This document shows positions 26,006-38,248 of a DNA stretch of 64,000 nucleotides, piece after piece. This DNA comes from Gossypium raimondii (Eukaryota > Streptophyta > Magnoliopsida > Malvales > Malvaceae), in NCBI RefSeq assembly GCF_025698545.1, contig NC_068565.1, positions 62,001-126,000 on the forward strand, read 5' to 3'. The translations under genes and the position numbers were made by a program. The notes below the pieces were generated by a model. The model saw nothing but the letters and a program-made list of their open reading frames with translations. It searched no databases and was not told the origin of the DNA. Positions within the stretch are counted from its first letter, which is position 1. Every line of letters begins with the position of its first letter.

Positions 26006-27131
26006 CAGCGATTAGCGACTACACTTTTGGCGGTAAATCGGTATAACTGAATTCCCACTTTCCGGGAAAAAGAAGTTAAAAGTCAACTGATAATCATCGT
26101 TAATCCATGATTCAAAATCAGAAAGAATTTTAATTGAACATAAACAGAAAAAAAAGAATTGGAATCCCTAGGAAAAGATATGGAGGTAAAAGCCAAAGCC
26201 ACAGAAGGTGACTCGAATGGAACATGAAACTGAGGCATGCACGGACGCTGCTCGTGGATCCGTTTTATCTGTTATCTCTTAGATTATTACTATAATACCC
26301 TTTTTAGAGTTTTATTTAATACAGCCCCTGTTCAAACCCAACCCATTATGCATTTTTAACCTGCTTAAATTTAGGTTCTCTTCAATGTTGTAACAATAAC
26401 GATATTGTAATATCATTGAATTGTTTTTTTATTTTTGAATTAATGCACATTTAAGCAAGTCAATTAGAAATGTAAAGAGTATAAAATTTATATTTGTTTC
26501 TAATGGTTCTTAAATTTATTGGTAGTGTAATTTATTAACACTGAGGACAAAATTATCCTAAGTTGTAACTTACTCTATTGAATATTCATATTTTTTAGAA
26601 ATAACATGAATTCGAATCATAATTATATAAAAAAAAATTGATGAATAGATAGACTTTATCAAAATCAAGGTGTAGTTAATTAATTCGGTCCAAATTATCA
26701 TTAAAACACTGATAAAATGTGAACGAGGTTCACATGTTTAATTCGAATAGAAAAGATGATGAAATGGGCTGGCAGGTTGGTTTGTCGGGAGCAATACAAT
26801 ATAGATCCAGATTAACTCAATTTGGCAGCTTTCACCCGTTGCCAAATCTTTGGTAGTTAAGCCAAAATAGTACAACTTAATCTGCACTTTCAAATCATAA
26901 TCCTATAATACTAACAAGTTTTGTCTTTTATTGTAGAACAAGACAAGCCATTCGTGCACATAATTTCATGTCCTATCTTTTTAACTTCAAAATAAATGTG
27001 TCGTGAGTTGTAAGGAGACATTGCATCTACAATGCAGATATTGCATTTAAACCCCAAATCCAGAAAAATTATTCGGTGTTTGATGAGAAATGAAGATTCC
27101 TCATACCTCACCTGATATATATAATATCCAT
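26006..27131. other. Intergenic: LAZ1-like promoter side and AT-rich spacer
   Basis: The 5' flank of the LAZ1-like gene, then AT-rich spacer from about 26280. No repeat or gene recognised. The DUF241 relic starts at 27132. Confidence 0.4.
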
Positions 27132-28012
27132 ATGGCAAAGACAGCCATTACAGCTTTGAACCCAATAATGGCTACTTCACATGCTCGGTCTATCAGCTTG
27201 CCTTCTCGATCAAACCCCAAAATTCTTCAAATACAAGAGCTTCTTTTCAGGTTAAAGCCTGTTGAAATTGTCTCTCTGTCAATGTCCGAAATCAGCACCA
27301 AACTCGGTGGTGTTCGAGATCTGCTCGAAATTTTCGACGAGTTATTGTTATTGTCACAGACACAACAAGCTTTACTCTGAGGATGTAATGAAAAATGGGC
27401 TGATGACTTGCTTGACGGACCTGTTTTGCTACTGGACGTATGCGGCATTGCTAAGGATGTGTTGTCGCAATCCAAAGAACACATTCGAGGACTCCGATCG
27501 ATGTTTCGAAGAAGAAAAGCCAACGAATTCGAGCTCACAAAGGAGATCAGTCACTACTTGGCTTCCAGGAAGAAATCAAACAAGTTGATTCACAAAGTCT
27601 CAAAAGATTTAAACACTAAACGTAGCTGTTCCACCTCGTACAACAAAGCCGGCAACGACAACACCATGGCCACGGCAGACATGTCGAGACAGATCCAACA
27701 AGTCGTTCTCACAACACTCAAATCTCTGCTATTGTACATAACAGGATTCAAGACACAGTCAAAGGTTGGCATGTGGAGTTTGGTTTCTAATCTGATACGG
27801 TCGAAACATGTCGATCGAAACGAATTCGAGAAAGTAGATGATGCATTGACGTGTTGCTTGATCATAAAGCAGAGAAACATAGTAACCAGAATCTACAAAC
27901 CGAATTGGGAAAACTGGAGTTGAGCTTTGAAGATGTTGAACAATAACTGGAATGCTTGCACAGAGATTTGATTAAAACCAGAGTCACCCTTCTTAATATC
28001 CTTAATCACTAG
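27132..28012 (+). pseudogene. DUF241 family gene broken by in-frame stops and a frameshift
   Basis: A single-exon frame starts at ATG 27132 (MAKTAITALNPIMATSHARS) and shows the family's HARSISLPSRS motif. It continues through KLGGVRDLLEIFDELLLLSQTQQALL to TGA at 27378-27380. The same frame resumes at once with EKWADDLLDGPVLLLDVCG, AKDVLSQSKEHI and YLASRKKSNKLI, all typical of DUF241, up to about 27880. There the frame shifts: the other frame reads NLQTELGKLELSFEDVEQ, then TAA at 27944-27946, then the usual ending LIKTRVTLLNILNH and TAG at 28010-28012. Three lesions make this a pseudogene, or a truncated 80-residue product. Plant DUF241 proteins have no firm biochemical role. A single error could explain one lesion but not all three. 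Confidence 0.8.
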
Positions 28013-28632
28013 ATCAAACAATGCCCTCAAAATCAAATCCTTGTATATGAATGAATGTACAAATTTTCCTTGATATAGAATTTTTTAAAGATTTTGATGT
28101 TGTTTAGGAATCTGATTTCTTCAATTTTCTTTTCTCGGGCTGGAATTTTAGTACCAAAGCAACCTGTTTTCAAATTAAAATTTCAGTCATAAAAATGGTA
28201 AAAACTACTGCCAATTGAGAAAGATGCGTGGCAGCAGGAGGAGACAGCCCAAGCTGGCTTGCATTGTTCTCAGTCAAAGCCACTCGTGCAGTTGCAGAAA
28301 CAAATCTCAAGAAAAAATTATCAGCGATGGCCAACACCACAGATTTTGAGATTTTGGATCAAAGCAGACAAATCCCATACTATTAACATGAAAGATTCAG
28401 TATTTTGTATAAAATCAAACACGTTTTACAGTGTTAAGTGTTCCCTTCACACAACCACCTTTGTGGCATATCGCAGGCCTTTTTCTCTATCTTCAACATA
28501 TATGCAAGGCCTTGAAAGAATCCGAAACAAATGGAAACCATATTTAACACCTCTCCTTTCAACAATGGTTTTTTTTTTTTTTAATCAAAGCTTGGATCAC
28601 TGCTCTCAAGTACTGACATGAATAAAAGGGTA
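28013..28632. other. Intergenic spacer after the DUF241 relic
   Basis: AT-rich, with no gene, tRNA or repeat recognised. The open frame at 28259-28621 has no motif. Confidence 0.4.
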
Positions 28633-28930
28633 TATACACATTTTGATACCTAAACTTGACCTCAATGCTCAAATTGTACCAAAGGTTTTTTTTTTATCAA
28701 ATTAGTATCTAAACTTGTTTTTTTTCTTCAAATTAGTACTTGAGCTTGGTTCCATAGTTCAAACTGGTCAAGTAAGTCATTTATCGTAGCTACTAATTCA
28801 GACTAAAAAGCTAAGTTCAAATACCTTTTTGAATCAAGAAATTAAGTTCAATTACCTAATTAGGCCAAGATAAACTTTAGGTACCAAATTAAACTTTAAA
28901 GTTAAGTTTCAGGTATCAAAATGTATATTT
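28633..28930. mobile_element. MITE with about 26-bp terminal inverted repeats
   Basis: The left end reads TATACACATTTTGATACCTA and the right end is its reverse complement with a gap and a few changes (CAGGTATCAAAATGTATA). The interior has words of the type 'caaattagtacttgag' common to plant MITEs. A TA flanks each end, which would fit a Stowaway/Tc1-mariner-like duplication, but two bases prove little. About 300 bp, no coding capacity. Confidence 0.6.
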
Positions 28931-29116
28931 ATCTTAAATAAAAATTTCATGGTCTTTTTTCCCACAAATTTCCTTTCTTTTCTTACTTCTGGGGATAGAT
29001 TTTAATCATCTTCACAGAGAATTTTTGGTGCTTATTTTTGCATTCATAGGCTTATTTGTGCATGTTGACTGTCTTAGCATCATTATCCATGGTATAAGGG
29101 TGAATATATTTGATAG

Positions 29117-29468
29117 GTCCTTTATTATAAGGATTTGATTAAATTAATCCTTTTATTATTAAATAAATTAATATAGTCTCTATACTATTAAATAATAATA
29201 AGGCTAAATTAGAATAGATTTAATATTTATTGTTTAAACAATATTATTTATTGTGTAAAAATAATATTTTTAAAGTTTTATAATTTTGTAAATGAAATAT
29301 TTTGTTCAGAATTGAATTGCAATTGAAAAAATTAATTTTAAGATATTTTAATAAATTAAATGTCAACTCGTTACAATTTGAACTTATTTAATTTTTAATA
29401 GTATAGGAACTAGATTGATATATTTAATAATAGAAAGGACTAGTTTAATTTAGTTACTATAAAGAGAC
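29117..29468. mobile_element. MITE-like element with long degenerate inverted repeats (about 75 bp)
   Basis: The first about 75 bases (GTCCTTTATTATAAGG through TCTATACTATTAAA) match the reverse complement of the last about 75 bases (TTTTAATAGTATAGG through TATAAAGAGAC) at roughly 70 per cent by eye. The centre is AT-rich and non-coding. No clear target duplication, so the class is unknown and it is older than its neighbour at 28633. Confidence 0.5.
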
Positions 29469-29569
29469 TCCTAAGTACTTTTAACTTGAGTCTAAATTTT
29501 CATGATGAGAGATTTATGCAAAAAAAAAAAAAACCTCATTGACAAAACTTGAGTAAGAGAACATTAGAT

Positions 29570-30654
29570 TTAAAAGTTGAGGATATTGGCAACGTAGGGT
29601 GTAAGATTTTGGAACCAAGGGCTATTTAACTGAGCCCAAAACTGATCTTGGGTCCAATCAGTCAACATTTTGGGTATTTGAAGTTGTCCCATATTTTCAT
29701 TGCCTAATGGTAATTGCAAAGATGCAGAAGAAATTTTCTTCTGTTCCTTTGCTATTCCATCTGATCTTTTCTCTTTCACCATTGCTTCCTCGTCTTCTTC
29801 TTTCTTGAAGACCACCAAATCTTGTTTTGGTGTGCAGAAAGAGATGGTGTCCATGGATGAGAATGAAGATGATGAAGGAAGAGATGTGTTCTTCAACTCT
29901 TCCTCCATTGCTGCCCTTTGCTCCAACACTTTCAAGGATGTTGCTTTCCTATATACTTTGCACATCACTATGTCCTGTAAACACCAACCACGCAGCTATA
30001 AATCAGACCATGAAAATAGAAAATTTGCAAACTAGGTGTTTTCATTTTAGTCAGCTAATTTTAATAAATTTTCATTTTGTTAATTGGGTGAAGGGTGGGT
30101 GATTTTTCTAACTTGAAGAAATTGTGCATATATATACCTTGGGCAAAGTAGCATCAGGGAGACGATACTCATTCATAACCCAATCAGTCTTGCATCCTCG
30201 TTGAGCTCTCCCTTTATAGAAAACAAGTGTCTTTTTGAAGCCAATCATCTTTTTCTGATCCGATAAGCTCACAATTTTCCGATCAGAACCGGTGGCTTTC
30301 CAGAACCCATTTTTAGTAGTCCTGTTAGGCCTCCCTCCTTTCCCATGTTTCCTGTCTATTGGCACAAAAAAATACCATTCTCTCTCTCCAACCTTTGACA
30401 ACCCTATCAAAACATTATCAATCAACAACTCACATAAATAATCATTATTAATCCAGCAAATGAAAAATCATATATATATATATACCAGGCAGGTCCCAAG
30501 GATCATGGTGATAGATGTTGAGAAATCCAATTACATCATAACTCAACATCTTGCCATAAACGATGTTTCTAAGGTAAAATTCTAGCAATTCTTCCTCCGT
30601 TGGGTGGAATCTAAAGCCAGGAAGTTCAACCTCTGGGTTTGATTGGTAGCTCAT
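29570..30654 (-). CDS. NAC-domain transcription factor (3 exons, 279 aa)
   Basis: Exons in gene order: 30486-30654, 30138-30403 and 29570-29974. Residues about 10-165 form the complete NAC DNA-binding domain: [19 protein letters not shown] (A), the DPWDLPG motif (B), [14 protein letters not shown] and [20 protein letters not shown] (C), [10 protein letters not shown] and [10 protein letters not shown] (D), and [19 protein letters not shown] (E). The first two introns fall at the usual NAC positions. NAC factors bind CACG-core promoter sites as dimers. The [12 protein letters not shown] and [13 protein letters not shown] wording resembles the NAC094/NAC022-like group (from memory, unsure). The C-terminal 100 residues are Ser, Glu and Lys rich and end [11 protein letters not shown], which is probably the activation region. 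Nothing is truncated. Confidence 0.93.
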
Positions 30655-30792
30655 TGTGGTTAGCTTTAGTGTCACTAAACACTTGTCTTGCTTACTGTCA
30701 GCTTGAATCAAAGCTATATTTGTATGTGCATGCAAAAGCCTGAGCCTTGGGAGATTGATATTTTGTAAGGATGGTAGATAAGCATTGCTGGG

Positions 30793-30798
30793 TTTATA
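30793..30798 (-). promoter_or_regulatory. Candidate TATA box of the NAC gene
   Basis: TATAAA on the minus strand about 140 bases before the NAC start codon, a plausible core promoter position. No experimental support. Confidence 0.4.
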
Positions 30799-33612
30799 AA
30801 TGTTTGGACAGTGAACACTCTAAAGACCAAGTCATCAACAAAAGCAAGTCCTTGATCTTGTGTTCGAAAATAATTTGCAAGAAAAAGAGTATGGTCTTTC
30901 AATGGAACCCACACGCTTTTAGATAACTGACCAATGACTGAGTGAGTATACACCCACTTCATTTCTGGCTTCTTGCTTCAGCTAAGCTTCACTTACTTTT
31001 ATTTAATCACTTATTTTTTAAATTTTAAAATTTCAGTTATCACCAAACAATAACAGTTAAATTTATTAAATAAAATCTGATGCATCATATAGATATTATC
31101 ATATGTGTAATAATACCATATCAACTTATTATTTTCACATATTTCTCACTAAAATTTCTGTTAATGGATTAATGACAGGCATTTAGGTCCATACTCCCTA
31201 CTGAAATTTTAAATTTTGAAAAAGTATAAGAATTTAGAATGATCCAATTAGAGAATATAGGTACAAGACTAATAATTGGATTTAACCAAACGAACTTAAC
31301 TATTATTGTTTGGACGAGGACTAAAATTTTAAATTTCGAAAAATGCAAAAATTAAAAATTGACCAATTCGAAAAATATAGATATTAAAAATGATCAAACA
31401 AAAATTTAAAGATTAAATTCATAATTTTTTTGGACATTCTTTACTTGGAAATTCAAGAGCTGTAGGGGTTTTTCTTTTCCAAGTAACTTTGTGCCACATA
31501 ATTCGATTTTTAAAACAAATGAGCTAAGATTGATGCAGATTCAAGCCAGAATCTTGAATTGGTCATAATAACTAAATTCTCTGGAAAGTTGTATGCATGT
31601 TCCAGGATATTATTTTCTAAATGATAACAACTTTCAGGAAACTGGCAAAGACTTGACTTCTGTTTTTCTTTTCATTTTTGTTTTCTAATATCTTCTGGCA
31701 AAGACTTGACTTATAACCCATTTTTACTGTTGAAAATATGTTCTTTTATAATTAAATTTCGTGGTTTTGAAGATTGCTTTCGACTTGGAAGCTGAGTTGT
31801 TTATGACTGAATTGATCGGGTCAAGGTATAGGATTGCATTTTATCTTTTTATATTAAAAAATGGATATACGTTAGATAAAAAAATAATCTAATTTTAAAA
31901 ATTCTATTTATTTTTATTTTTAAAAGTTAGTCGTTTAACTTATCTATTTTTAGCAGAAAAGACAAAATATTATATAACTCTTAATATATCCATAACACTT
32001 TTATTCTAATACAACTTATAAATTTATTTCTCTCTTTAAAATATTAATGAAAATTAAAAACTATGGTTTGATATTGATTTTAATGAATTTTAATATAGGT
32101 GTATTTGCGCTATTAGTTCTGGCACTCTTTTAATCTTTTTTTTTAATTTAAAAGATTTAATTACTTTAGTATTTGAATTTTAATAATTTAAGTTTAATGT
32201 TATCAGTGGAATTTCATTAAATTAGATTTAAAGTAATTAAAAGGATTTATAAGATCATATTAACATTTTTATTTGTTTATTTGATCTTCTACATGTGTAA
32301 CGTTGACCATTTGTACAATTTGTTTTTAATTGCAATATAATCTAGTTTAATGAAATATTTCAATTATGTTACTAATTAGACTTTTAAGGACTAAATTCTT
32401 GGAATAAACACAAATGTTAAAACTTAATAAAAACTATTAAAAATGCATAATAATACACTTAATAAATATAAAAATATAAACATGAGACACATGACAATAA
32501 ATATCTCAAACTTGAGAGAAATTAAATATTCTGGGTTGTGTTTCACTAGTAATACAAAATCAAAGAGGTGGTTCATGTTGATGAGCAGCAGCTGGCGGCC
32601 ACCACACCACCGTTATGCCTTTGCGTAGGGAAGGACCGGAGCAGCACAAAAGCAGACAAAAACTGAGAACAAAAAAACAAAACTAAAAGCCGGTCGGCAA
32701 CAGTTGTCAGATTCTCCGGCCCCATGACCTGAACCTGATGATAACATGCTTCTTCTAGGCAACCAATGGCCGTATACCTTTGTACTATATTGTTCCTTGC
32801 TATAGGAGTAGGACCAGGCAGCCATGAAATGATGTTATTATACTTGGTTAAATTTACAACTAATTCTCATTTTTAAGTTACAATTTTTTTAACCATTTAT
32901 TCAGAACTCAAAAATCATCAAATAAATGAGTTCCAAGGGATGAATGACTGATTTCTTGAAGCTGTTCATTGAAATGCATGTACATGGTAGAAACTATCAC
33001 ATCATAAGATAATATATGAAGCTTTCCATTTATGTTCAAGCAAAAGTCCCCCCAATCCCCAAAGGCTAACAAAACTCTTATTAATATCATATAATGCAAA
33101 TAACACATCAATATCAGGGCAAAATGGCTAGTGATTTCACCTTACCACTTGAACTAGTCAAAGTCTAGTTTAGCAATTACATCATAATCAGCGGCTATAG
33201 TTCAAAAATACCACTGTCCCTGCAAATGAGCTGGAGAATGTAGCAATGGTAGTATTGTAGTCTGAAATTCAGATCCCAACCGAACTAAGAACAAAATATG
33301 TAAAACTTTCATCAAAAGTAATGCAAGCATACCTATTCTTTCTATATATATGATATTTTACATCACCATAGATAACCAAAATACAACTTAAATGCCCAAG
33401 TAAATGAGTTACCTCTTTTAATACCAAAACAAGACCACTTCTGTCAACTTTCTTTATCTCTTGTCATTAATCAAACCTTACCATATTGTTAATGGCATGG
33501 TTGGTATATATATATAATGACCCAAAAATCAAAGTAAAAAGCTAAGACTAAGAGCCTAAAACACCCTTTTTTTTCCTTCTTTTCCATGTTATTCCATTTT
33601 CATGTCTCTCCT
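30799..33612. other. Intergenic between NAC and LOG genes, with a short direct repeat
   Basis: AT-rich throughout. About 55 bp of diverged direct repeat occurs at 31205-31258 and 31325-31379 (both start aattttaaattt.. and contain 'gaccaatt' or 'gatccaatt' words), probably parts of an old non-coding element. A 70-codon frame on the minus strand at 32613-32825 lies in GC-richer DNA and ends in a hydrophobic stretch, but has no known family, so I do not call it a gene. Confidence 0.4.
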
Positions 33613-34928
33613 TTATAGAGTGATCTCAGTCTGTAAAGTAGTAGTAGTAGCAGTGAAAGCCAGCTGTTCAGCTTCCCAACTTGCTTTAGCAATGACTCCA
33701 TGGACAGGCACATACTCCTAATCAAAAACAAAAAACACTGTCATCTTTTTACAAACAAAACAAGACACAATAAAACATGTCACCAATGTAGTAAAGATTG
33801 CTTTTTTAAACCTCCATATTGTCTATTTCTATATATGAATAACTCACCTCAAGCTTTTGAACCAGTTCTTTAGAATTTGGTGCAGAGACAAAGATATGGC
33901 GTTGGGAAGGTTTGATAAAGCCATCATCCACGGCTTTGTCGATGAAAGTAAGTAAATAGTTATAATAGCCATCAACATTAAGCAAACCTACCTGTTGGAT
34001 ACCCAAAAAAGGTTTCAACTTTTTAAAGACATAACCTTGAAAAGTATGTTCCTTTTTAAAAAAATAAAAAAGCAAAGTTTTTCTTACAGGTTTGTCATGG
34101 ATTCCCAACTGAGCCCAAGTTATGACTTCTAATAACTCCCCTAAAGTTCCATAGCCACCTGAAATGAAACAAGAAAGCAAAACTAGCACTATGTGGGCAT
34201 GTTTTGGGACAGAATTTGCTTTTAATAATATTTAAGAGTGAAATGGGGGACCTGGTAGGGCAATGAAACAATCAGAGTGATTGGCCATTTCTGCCTTTCT
34301 TTGGTGCATGTCAGCTACTGCCCTTACTTCCCCAATAGTTTCACCACTTATCTACGGCTCCACAACCCAATGAGACATTCTCAAAACATCATTGGAAAGC
34401 TAAAGATTAAATATTTAAAAAGAATGGTTAAAAAAATGAAAACAAAAGTATCTGATTTGCACCTCTTTACTCATTAGAGTTCTAGGAATGATCCTGTTAA
34501 CAACAACATAAAAAAAATTTGACGGTCCATGCATTGAAATCACATAATACCCAGAAAAAGAAAAAACATTAAATGAGCACTAAAGTGGTGAGTGTACCCA
34601 AGAACATTGCCTCCACCATGGTGAACAGCTTGTGAAACCAAACCCATTAACCCAGTACTCCCTCCTCCATAAACAAGGTCCAATTTTCTTGCCACCTTTC
34701 AAAAACAACCCAAAACCCCATTAAACTAACATTAACAAAACAAGTAAAGAACAACAACAAAGTGATCAAAAGAGAAAAGGGCCATGCTTTAATGTTTTGA
34801 GTGTATACCAATTCTTGGGCTAATTCAACAGCAGCATCTCTGTAACATTTCCTCTTGCCAGTACTGCTCCCACAAAACACACATACCCTCTTGAATCTTG
34901 ATTTCAAAACTTCCCCTTTCATGTCCAT
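33613..34928 (-). CDS. LOG-type cytokinin riboside 5'-monophosphate phosphoribohydrolase (7 exons, 222 aa)
   Basis: Exons in gene order: 34809-34928, 34598-34695, 34463-34493, 34252-34351, 34088-34158, 33848-33991 and 33613-33717. The enzyme releases active cytokinin base from its nucleotide in one step in cytosol and nucleus. Motifs: [15 protein letters not shown] near the N-terminus, [11 protein letters not shown] for the nucleotide site, the MHQRKAEMA helix, and the PGGYGTLGE motif (family consensus PGGxGTxxE, with Glu kept) followed by [27 protein letters not shown]. The codon run encoding FTATTTT near the C-terminus is a small ACT repeat. One oddity is that the residue before the motif Glu is Gly, where many LOGs have Glu; the Glu of the motif is retained. 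Length and exon layout are normal for LOG1-8. The start is the upstream of two Met codons. Confidence 0.95.
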
Positions 34929-35064
34929 ATCTCCACAGATGTTTCCCCTGTTTGCTTACTCTTATACCAAAAGTGGGCTCTAGAGAGAGGGTAAAAGGGA
35001 CAAGCAAGCTCCTTTACTTCACTTTGGACTAAGTAATTAAGAATGAAACAGGCTACGGGCCCCT

Positions 35065-35072
35065 ATTTTATA
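35065..35072 (-). promoter_or_regulatory. Candidate TATA box of the LOG gene
   Basis: TATAAAAT on the minus strand, 137 bases before the LOG start codon, with pyrimidine-rich leader sequence between. A good core-promoter candidate by position. Confidence 0.5.
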
Positions 35073-38000
35073 AGCAAAGAAAATTCACTCTTCTTCTCAA
35101 AAATCATATTTTAAAAAAAATAAACATATTAATTTAACGTACCATATTTTACAATTTATTCCCATGCAAAAAAAAATGAAAAAGAAAACCCATATTAATA
35201 AACTAAAAATAATGGACTAATAGATATCATACAAGAAACATGAAGATTTGGAACAATATGTATCATCATTAATATCATACATTTTAACTCAGAAGATTCA
35301 TTTTCCATTTTCAATCATAAAATTCAAGAACCAATGTTTAGGGAATAGGCATGAGGTTATAACCTATTTGATGATTGGTTTTCTGATGATTCTGATAAGT
35401 TCATCATAAAGCATTCGCCAGAGAAGAGGTGTTAGCTATATTTGCTGTGCTTTTGCAGCTATGGGTTCCTTTTGTTTTCATTACAAAAGAGCCAAAAAGC
35501 CGATCTTGCTGCTAAAACAGCATTTATTTGTTTGTTTTCCACTGACTAAAGCAAAATGCATATTGCTGTTTCAGGTTAAAAGTTTGAGAGCTTCAGGTAT
35601 TCCCTTCAAAGCTGTATTATCAAAAGCAGCTTCCATTACCCAAATAATGCAAATGGCAGCTTGCAATATGAAAAATCCTTCTTTTCACAGAAATGAAACC
35701 CCAAAGCAAAAAAGAAAAAAAGAAAGAAGCATAAATTATGTTCATTTGTGCATTAAATAGGGTGGTAAGGGTTACATCATATCCTTAATCATCATAATGA
35801 TTTACTACACAACTTTTTAGATTGCATAAACTGGAAGGGAAGGTCTCTTTTCTCACTTAACAATTGTTGGGTTTTTACAGGCGGTTAATAAAGTTCACTT
35901 CTACCTTGTGTTTTAATGGCCATTAAAGTAATGGCAAATCAAAGATCCATTCCATTATGTTCATTTGTCAGCTGAAGGTAGAAAATTGCAGCAAGGCCAT
36001 TGCTGTTGTTGAACCTTCCATTGCATTAGCCAGTAGCTCTTTAGCCCTATTTCCTTTCTCTTCTCATCTACTACTACTATTTGATGCTCTTCACATTTTC
36101 CTGCAACCTTAATGACATTATATTGAATGTAATTTTCTTTTTCCCTCTTCGTCCTGTTAGTTCAAGAAATTTTTTAATTGTTAATGTCAGAGGAAGGTTT
36201 TTTCTACGTCTCAAGGACTTGCTTACAATATTATTCATGTCATATTTCGATATCCTTATGAAATGAGCAAAGGCTTAATTAGTAATTATAGTGTTGTAGT
36301 AGGTTCTTTAATGCAATAAAATTTCAGTTTACCGGTAGGTAGTTGTTTACTAATTAGTCTTCTAAAACCTTCATTATTACACTTTCAAGCCCCTTTAAAA
36401 TCTGTTTAGCTAAAGCTAATGAATGTAATGGTGTGACTCAAACCCCTGTCATCTTCCACATTAGGATCTAACAAAAGCTTGGCTTTACATACCCTGCCGC
36501 CAAAGAAAGCCTTGCCCTCAGCCGCTGTCCTCCATGGGTCTCTTGGCTGACTATAAAATCCATGAAGAGGCCGAATCACCGTTTTTCCATTCTATCAAAT
36601 ATTCCATGCCTTCCCTGCCCGGTAGAGCTCTGCTGCCGATGCTTTTGCTGACTTCATTGCTAATGCTTGCTTCAACTGTGTTCCCTGCTTCTTGGGTTCT
36701 AAGTGATCGTGGTTGTGGTAAGAAGATTGGAGACGAGTTGCTTTCATTAATTGACACTGGCTGGCTCCATGTTGTCCCCGAAATTTATTAGGGTCAATTA
36801 CACTTAAGGTCACCAAACTCTTACTGAGTTTACATTTTGGTTACGAAATTTATTAAAGCTCCGTAACCAAACATTTTATAAAAAAAGAACTTAAAATCTG
36901 AATGATTTAAATGAAAAACTTATGAATACTTTACGAGTTTTAAATAATTTAATGACTATTTTATAACTTTTTAAAAATAAATAACCAAAATATAAACATC
37001 CTAAGAATTTAATCACTTTAGTATAATTTATTCAATTTATAGTTACCGCCATTTTCCGAACATTGTTCACCCATGAGTTGCCCAAATGCTGCAAATTGGG
37101 CTAAACTATAGTGTCGCTGGCCTGCTCGGATTTTCCTATGGTCTTCACTCTTTTTGAATATTTATTTTTAAGTACATTTATTAATTTGTATACTTAAAAT
37201 TACTTTCGCTCAATAATTAAATTTAGAATTAATAATATATATTAAATATAATAATATAATTTAATAATAAAAATATCAAAATAAAAAATTCAATAAGATT
37301 TATAGATTGTTCAAATCAATTATTACCCAATTCATTCAAATCAATTATTACCAAATTTGAATTTGGATCAAATAATTATCAAATCAAAACGAATATTTAT
37401 GAAGTTTTAAAAGGAGGAGAATATATATTGATTCCTTATAAAACCTTGATCCAATTAATTAGCTTGTTTTACGTTTTCCAAATTGTGATCATAAAAATTA
37501 TAAAGAGGGTGGGTGAGGTCCAAATGCCAAATTGCCACGTCAAGTAATTCATCAGACTGGAATTATCCTTTATCAAATGCGTGCTTGAGAGTCAACTCCC
37601 CTCTCCTCCAACCACGTGTCCTTGCATAATTTAATATTTTAAACAGTCAGCTATCCAAAATAACAAGTGATTAATTAGTGTCTTTATTGATTAAGAATGT
37701 AGTTGGCACACAAAAATATGTGGATTATTGCATTAACCTTTATTATATTAAGTATTTAAATTAATTAATAAAATTATAAAATGAAAATACAAATCCATTA
37801 TATTTCACACGGAATGGGGGATGGATTTGAGTATAAGATAGTAATTAAAAAGATATTGATAATCTTATATTAATTACTGATTACTCTAAAACACAATGTT
37901 AATCCTCCAGAAATGAGATACGTGGGCGTTACCCACAGTACTCTCAAATCTTATCCATTAAATATCCCCAAGCAAATATAAAATAGAATATCTAAAAAAG

Positions 38001-38248
38001 GATCAGGTTATGGTATTGTATTGTCCCACCTCAGCTTGTTTTGTTAATACAGTTTACCCGCGGAACTAAAATAAAACAATTAGGAAATAAAACCAAAAAA
38101 GTAAAATCTCTCCTTTTCTTCTTTTTCTTTAAATATGCGTCTCCATGTATGATATAAACTCAACGTAAATCGCAATCACAATCACAATCACAATCACAAT
38201 CACATTCACGCTTTTCTTTATTGCTTTCGCTTTTTTTTTCTCAAACCA
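35073..38248. other. Long intergenic region between LOG and the kinase gene
   Basis: Mostly AT-rich. A GC-richer frame at 36534-36791 (+, 85 codons, MGLLADYKIHEEAESPFF, with a hydrophobic middle) is the only stretch with coding-like composition, but I recognise no family. About 36791-37032 has weakly matching inverted ends (ggtcaattacactt against agtataattta), perhaps an old MITE. The kinase promoter and 5' leader occupy the last 150 bases. Confidence 0.45.
38174..38203 (+). repeat. Hexamer microsatellite (AATCAC x5) in the kinase 5' leader
   Basis: Five perfect copies of AATCAC in a row, followed by a diverged sixth. It lies 46 bases before the start codon, so it should be transcribed in the 5' UTR. 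Length variation there could affect translation (inference). Confidence 0.85.

Noticed and set aside
32613-32825. 70-codon minus-strand frame with hydrophobic C-terminus
   Set aside because: No recognisable family, no splice or promoter evidence, and the hydrophobic end lies at the wrong end for a secretion signal.
38174-38203. CRISPR-like repeat array
   Set aside because: Uninterrupted hexamer microsatellite with no spacers in a plant gene leader.
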